Source: Palsa-965 sp044448685
GTDB lineage: Bacteria; Bacteroidota; Bacteroidia; Palsa-965
NCBI GenBank assembly: GCA_044448685.1
Contig: JBIOHC010000016.1
Span: forward strand, 1-64,000
DNA length: 64,000 nucleotides
Direction of reading: 5' to 3'
Positions 60,429 through 64,000 of the stretch are shown here, piece after piece. Numbering within the stretch: the first letter of the stretch is position 1; every line of letters begins with the position of its first letter. The notes under the pieces are model-generated. The model was not told the DNA's origin. It saw only the letters and a list, made by a program, of their open reading frames with translations, and did not search any database. A program made the position numbers and the translations under genes.

Positions 60429-61922
60429 ATGAAAAGATTACTGAACACAGCCGGGATTATATGCCTCTTGTTTCTGAGGAGTAATTGCTGTGATGCCCAG
60501 GGGATCTGTTTCGGAACAACTTTTGGCGGACCGTCCCAGGATATCGGTCGCTGCGCTATTCAGACAGCCGACGGAAAGTATGTGGCTACCGGTCCTACAA
60601 GCAGCTTCGGAGCAGGAAGCTCGGATATCTGGCTGGTAAAAACAGATCTGAACGGTTTCCCGCGCTGGACCCGGACATTCGGTGGTTCCGGTGTTGACTG
60701 GGGCAATTCTGTTCTCGAATCAAAGGCAGACAGCGGGCTTGTCATCTGCGGGTATACAGACAGTTTTGGAAACGGAGGCTATGATATGTATCTGATCAAA
60801 ACAGATTCAACAGGTATCAGGCAATGGTCCAAAACCTATGGAGGATCGAACTGGGATTTTGGGTATATGGTTCAGCAGACGAGCGACGGGGGGTATATTC
60901 TGGCAGGTGGTACCTACAGTTATGGAGCCGGTGATGAGGATGTATATCTTGTTAAGACAAATGCCCTTGGTGATACCCTCTGGACCAGGCATTACGGAGG
61001 GACTAAACAGGATGAAGGCCGCTCAGTGAAGGAAATTCCGGGAGGAGGCTATATCATTGCCGGGTTTACGAAAAGCTTCGGAGACACTGCCGGAGACGCC
61101 TATATCATCCGTACAAAGGCAAACGGGGATACAATCTGGACAAGGCATGTGGGTGGAACTTATGCGGATGATGCACATGATATTATCCAGGTAAGTGATA
61201 GTTCTTTTTATTTTGTTGGCAGTACCCGCAGCTATGGAACAGGAACGGATCAGGGTATTTATTTAGGTCATCTGAGCCCTGCAGGCTCGCTTATCTGGAC
61301 TATACACACAGGTGGCACTTCACCCGACAGAGGAGAATCCTTGCTCGAACAGGATGCAAATACACTTGCCTTGTTCGGTTCAACCCAATCATACGGTTTC
61401 GGTGCCGGCACCTGGGATATGTGGATGACTCTGACTGATAAATACGGCAACTACATGCCCGGAGGGAATACCTTTGGGGATCCGCACAATGCCAGTGATG
61501 AAGAAGGTTATTCGATATTCAGAACAAAGGATAAGGGCTATCTTTTATGCGGTTATTCGACAGGGTTCATGACGAATGGAATACCTGATTTTTTCCTGGT
61601 ACGAACAGATTCAATGGGTCATAATGTTCCCCTTATTGCCGGTATTCAAAACCTTGTTAAACCGGAACAGGCAGGTATTAAGTCCTTCCCGAATCCCTGT
61701 TCGGATATCACAACACTTTCGTTCGATCAAAGTTTTGGAAAAGCCAGGATCAGGCTTTTCAGCACAGAAGGAAAAGATGTTAGCCGGTTTGTAACTACAA
61801 AGCCCGGCGGAGAGAGCGAGTTGCAGCTTTCTTTTAACCGGTCGGAACTGCCACCCGGAATTTATTTTTACGAGGTGATGACCAACAGTGAAAACCTGAG
61901 GGGTAAAATTATTTTACAGTAA
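60429..61922 (+). CDS. Type IX-secreted repeat protein with C-terminal sorting domain
   Basis: A 497-residue exported protein. The signal peptide ends near CCDAQ (residue 24). About eight repeats of 50-60 residues follow, each with the pattern TFGG...DxGxSVxxxxDGGYIxxGxTxSFGxGxxDxYLxKTxxxGxxxWTRxYGG read degenerately, predicting a beta-propeller. The last 80 residues form a type A T9SS sorting domain: SFPNPCSDITTLSF, a middle strand pair, then PPGIYFYEV and GKIILQ. It would be secreted through T9SS and anchored at the surface. Its ATG directly follows the barrel gene stop, so the three genes act together. The 3' end overlaps the convergent kinase gene by 14 bases. Confidence 0.85.
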   Translation: MKRLLNTAGIICLLFLRSNCCDAQGICFGTTFGGPSQDIGRCAIQTADGKYVATGPTSSFGAGSSDIWLVKTDLNGFPRWTRTFGGSGVDWGNSVLESKADSGLVICGYTDSFGNGGYDMYLIKTDSTGIRQWSKTYGGSNWDFGYMVQQTSDGGYILAGGTYSYGAGDEDVYLVKTNALGDTLWTRHYGGTKQDEGRSVKEIPGGGYIIAGFTKSFGDTAGDAYIIRTKANGDTIWTRHVGGTYADDAHDIIQVSDSSFYFVGSTRSYGTGTDQGIYLGHLSPAGSLIWTIHTGGTSPDRGESLLEQDANTLALFGSTQSYGFGAGTWDMWMTLTDKYGNYMPGGNTFGDPHNASDEEGYSIFRTKDKGYLLCGYSTGFMTNGIPDFFLVRTDSMGHNVPLIAGIQNLVKPEQAGIKSFPNPCSDITTLSFDQSFGKARIRLFSTEGKDVSRFVTTKPGGESELQLSFNRSELPPGIYFYEVMTNSENLRGKIILQ

Positions 61923-62772
61923 AATCTTCACCAAGGTGATACAGGCAGAGTCCTGCCATAGGTGTTTCCACTATCCTGTCGATCACTATCCCTTTTTCTT
62001 CCGCTACTGCTCTGAGAATATTACTGAACCAGAAAGCAACAGAGCCGCAGAATGAAATATGCAAAGCCTTATATCCCGGATAACGTATGATATGCTGTTC
62101 AAAAAATTTCCGGAACCGTTCGGAGACGAGATCCACACAATACTGCTCCTTTAGATTCTGATAAATAAATTTACTGAAGGATGCAAGGAATCTGTTCGGA
62201 AGCGGTTCTCTGTAAACTTTTGTCAGGATATCCCCTATGCCAGGCTGAAAACGGCTTTCCATCGCAGTTTTAAGTGTTGAGGGCAGGTCTCCGTTCAGAT
62301 AATCCCGGATCAGATTTTTGCCCAGATCGGCTCCGCTTCCTTCATCACCCAGTATATATCCCAGGGACGGTTGCTGCAGGATGATTTCGGATCCATTATA
62401 AACACAACTGCTCATTCCGGTTCCCAGGATAGCTGTTATTCCTTCCTTTTTGTTCCACAAGGCCCTTGCAGCGCCCAGCAAGTCGCTTTCCACTTCAATC
62501 GAGGCTTGTCTGAAATTGAGTTGAATGGCCTGGCGCAGCCTTGCTTTATTTTGTTCGCTTCCGCAACCGGATCCATAAAAAAATACCTGCAGATCATGCA
62601 AGTCTTTATTCGCGGTAAGCTCTTTTGTTTCACTCCCTACCAGAGCGTTAAGATTTTCCGGAGTATGAAAAAAAGGATTCAGGCCCTGACCTGTGCTGGA
62701 AAGGATGTGATTCTGTTTATCGACCAGCCTCCACTCTGTTTTTGTGGATCCGCTGTCTGCAATCAGTATCAT
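61909..62772 (-). CDS. BadF/BadG-type ATPase, N-acetylglucosamine kinase-like
   Basis: A 287-residue cytosolic protein of the actin-like ASKHA fold. The phosphate-1 loop is LIADSGSTKTEWRLVD (3-18). The adenosine/phosphate-2 region has AILGTGMSSCVYNG, followed by SLGYILGDEGSGADLGK, characteristic of eukaryotic-type GlcNAc kinases and their Bacteroidota homologues. Likely phosphorylates N-acetylglucosamine or a related amino sugar from cell-wall recycling; this is inference from family. It ends inside the last codons of the T9SS gene on the other strand, so its 3' end doubles as antisense. The response-regulator gene is 30 bases upstream. Confidence 0.82.
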   Translation of the reverse strand: MILIADSGSTKTEWRLVDKQNHILSSTGQGLNPFFHTPENLNALVGSETKELTANKDLHDLQVFFYGSGCGSEQNKARLRQAIQLNFRQASIEVESDLLGAARALWNKKEGITAILGTGMSSCVYNGSEIILQQPSLGYILGDEGSGADLGKNLIRDYLNGDLPSTLKTAMESRFQPGIGDILTKVYREPLPNRFLASFSKFIYQNLKEQYCVDLVSERFRKFFEQHIIRYPGYKALHISFCGSVAFWFSNILRAVAEEKGIVIDRIVETPMAGLCLYHLGEDFTVK

Positions 62773-62802
62773 AGTTCAGAAAATTCAGATGGAACAGAAA
62801 AA

Positions 62803-63471
62803 TCAGGAAAACAGAAACTTATTCGGTGCTAAGATATCATTCCTGACGGCATATAATACCAGGCCGGCGGTATTATTAACCCGGAGTTTATTCATGATAT
62901 TTTTACGGTGTGTGGTAACCGTATGTGTGCTGAGAAACAGCTTTTCTGCAATCTCCTTATTGCTGAAACCTTCCGCTACCATCCTGATGATCTCCAGTTC
63001 ACGTTCAGTGATATTCAACCCATAACAGGATGTTTCTGAATAGCTCTTTTCGTCCAAATCATGCATATCAAGTCTGGCGACAATTCTGCCGCATAAAAAA
63101 TTCTCCTGAATAGCAACCTTGGCAATAGCCTGGTGAATTTCATCCAGTTCACATTCCTTAAGCAGGTATCCTTTTACTCCGGAATCCAGCGCTTTGCGTA
63201 TATCAGTCTTGTTACGGGGATTTGAAATGATCAGAATACCTGATTCCGGTGCCCGGGCTTTAAGCAGTTTCACGGATTCTATACCATCCTTGTACTGGTG
63301 ATAGTCGAAAATGATCACATCCGGCTGATGCAAAAGGGCTGCTTCTACAAGGTCAGGAAACTCTGAAACACTTGCAACTAACTTAAAATCAACAACCTTG
63401 CTAATAATTGAAGCAAGTCCTTCCCGAACAAGGAAATCAGGATCAGCAGTTATTATGTTTATTTTCGACAT
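62803..63471 (-). CDS. NarL/LuxR-family response regulator
   Basis: A 222-residue two-domain transcription regulator. The receiver domain has Asp56 as likely phospho-acceptor in DVIIFDYHQ, with SNPRNK and the conserved Lys in GVKGYLLKE. The C-terminal LuxR helix-turn-helix is LNITERELEIIRMVAEGFSNKEIAEKLFLSTHTVTTHRKNIMNKL read across residues 150-195. No histidine kinase is adjacent; the nearest in this window is about 21 kb away. It is transcribed from the TATATTTG promoter upstream and may carry the sugar kinase gene with it. Confidence 0.92.
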   Translation of the reverse strand: MSKINIITADPDFLVREGLASIISKVVDFKLVASVSEFPDLVEAALLHQPDVIIFDYHQYKDGIESVKLLKARAPESGILIISNPRNKTDIRKALDSGVKGYLLKECELDEIHQAIAKVAIQENFLCGRIVARLDMHDLDEKSYSETSCYGLNITERELEIIRMVAEGFSNKEIAEKLFLSTHTVTTHRKNIMNKLRVNNTAGLVLYAVRNDILAPNKFLFS

Positions 63472-63497
63472 TATTTAGAATAATTTTAAATAACAGA

Positions 63498-63505
63498 CAA
63501 ATATA
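63498..63505 (-). promoter_or_regulatory. -7 element of the response-regulator gene
   Basis: TATATTTG on the minus strand, 26 bases before the ATG at 63471. A TTTG about 20 bases further upstream could serve as the -33 box. Confidence 0.6.
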
Positions 63506-63544
63506 AGTGCAATGCATGAAAACAACAAACCGGATATCTGCAGA

Positions 63545-64000
63545 TTATGAACGTGAAATTTGTTCCAGGTTGATTTTCAGGCCTTCATAACTAAGCTGGG
63601 TTTCATTAAAAATGCTTCTCGCCTCTAACAGGAGTGGTGTCAGATCGGTATATCGGGCCGAATAATGCCCGATCAGCAATGAAGCCACCCCTGCCTTGAG
63701 GGCTACCCTGGCTGCATCAGCTGCAGTGCTGTGGTGAGTTTCCCTGGCCCTTTGCTTCATCTCCTCTGTAAACGTTGCTTCATGGTAAAGCAAATCCACG
63801 CCTTTGATCTGTTCAATAACGGATTCATCATAACAGGTATCGGAACAAAATGCATACGAGTGGATAGGGAGTTCAGGATGAGTCAGCTCTGAATTTGGAA
63901 TTATTTTTCCATCTTCAGTTGTGAAATCTTCTCCGTTTTTGATACGTTGAAAAGCTTCTATTGGGATATTGAGATACTCAATCCTGTCCTTTCTCAGATT
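63545..64000 (-). CDS. rnz: Ribonuclease Z, 3' part (cut by the window end)
   Basis: The frame stays open to the right edge, so only the last 151 residues are present; a Met at 63799 is internal. The translated segment contains SYAFCSDTCYDESV, then GVDLLYHEATFTEEM, HHSTAADAARVALKAGV and LLIGHYSARYTDLTPLL. These are the C-terminal metal ligands and the HEAT and HST motifs of the tRNA 3'-processing endonuclease RNase Z. The N-terminal THxHxDH motif must lie outside the window. It is upstream of the response regulator on the same strand. Confidence 0.92.
   Translation of the reverse strand, partial: NLRKDRIEYLNIPIEAFQRIKNGEDFTTEDGKIIPNSELTHPELPIHSYAFCSDTCYDESVIEQIKGVDLLYHEATFTEEMKQRARETHHSTAADAARVALKAGVASLLIGHYSARYTDLTPLLLEARSIFNETQLSYEGLKINLEQISRS

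Overview
This window looks like chromosomal core DNA of a Bacteroidota bacterium (Sphingobacteriia/Chitinophagia-like; the order cannot be fixed from sequence reading alone). The evidence is a SusC/SusD pair, a protein with a type IX secretion C-terminal sorting domain, an S46 dipeptidyl-peptidase, the bacillithiol enzyme BshC, a PUR-alpha-like DUF3276 protein, a NusB with a long insert, few Shine-Dalgarno sites, and many copies of the Bacteroidota sigma promoter element TAnnTTTG in front of genes. I see no prophage, insertion sequence, CRISPR array or rRNA operon. One RNA gene, tRNA-His, is present.

Layout. 0-8.5 kb: fabI and recN (minus), a SusC/SusD-type outer-membrane uptake pair with a clear terminator, then a translationally coupled zinc-ribbon protein and 2H phosphoesterase (minus). 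8.7-16.7 kb: two overlapping SSB-type genes, a cytochrome c maturation cluster ccmB-C-D-E-F with a CxxxY-type CcmE, then a DUF2520 oxidoreductase, a UbiA prenyltransferase and Maf. 16.7-23.7 kb: a PD40/SPOR envelope protein and a YhiN-type flavoprotein (minus), then a plus-strand cluster of an SPFH-GYF protein, a double-zinc-ribbon membrane protein, a small membrane protein, a protein built of exact 25-residue repeats, and a small conserved protein. 23.7-33.9 kb: ornithine aminotransferase divergent from rlmD, a TIGR02757 protein, a BatA/vWA membrane protein, a dihydroorotase homologue lacking the HxH metal motif, endonuclease III, and small membrane and MBL-fold genes.

34-39.9 kb: tRNA-His and, divergently, a four-gene overlapping surface-glycan operon (acyltransferase, GT9, flippase, asparagine synthase). 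40-50 kb: a PAS histidine kinase, ybbR/yajC, a DUF1573 lipoprotein, nusB, leucine-type dehydrogenase, an ABC exporter, DUF3276, HMG-CoA lyase and pyrD. 50-64 kb: bshC and a NUDIX gene sharing a back-to-back promoter region, a repeat-rich intergenic island, an S46 peptidase, a SiaC-like protein, rimO, a three-gene lipoprotein/outer-membrane/T9SS-cargo operon, a BadF-type sugar kinase, a LuxR response regulator and the 3' part of RNase Z.

Points of most interest are the SPFH-GYF/zinc-ribbon cluster with its 25-residue-repeat partner, the overlapping degenerate SSB, the metal-motif-less dihydroorotase, the CcmE variant, several genes whose TAnnTTTG element sits only 4-8 bases from the start codon (predicting leaderless mRNAs), a dispersed palindromic repeat whose arm overlaps the bshC stop codon, and the uncharacterised outer-membrane operon at 57.6-61.9 kb. 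All family assignments come from reading motifs by eye; no database search was run.
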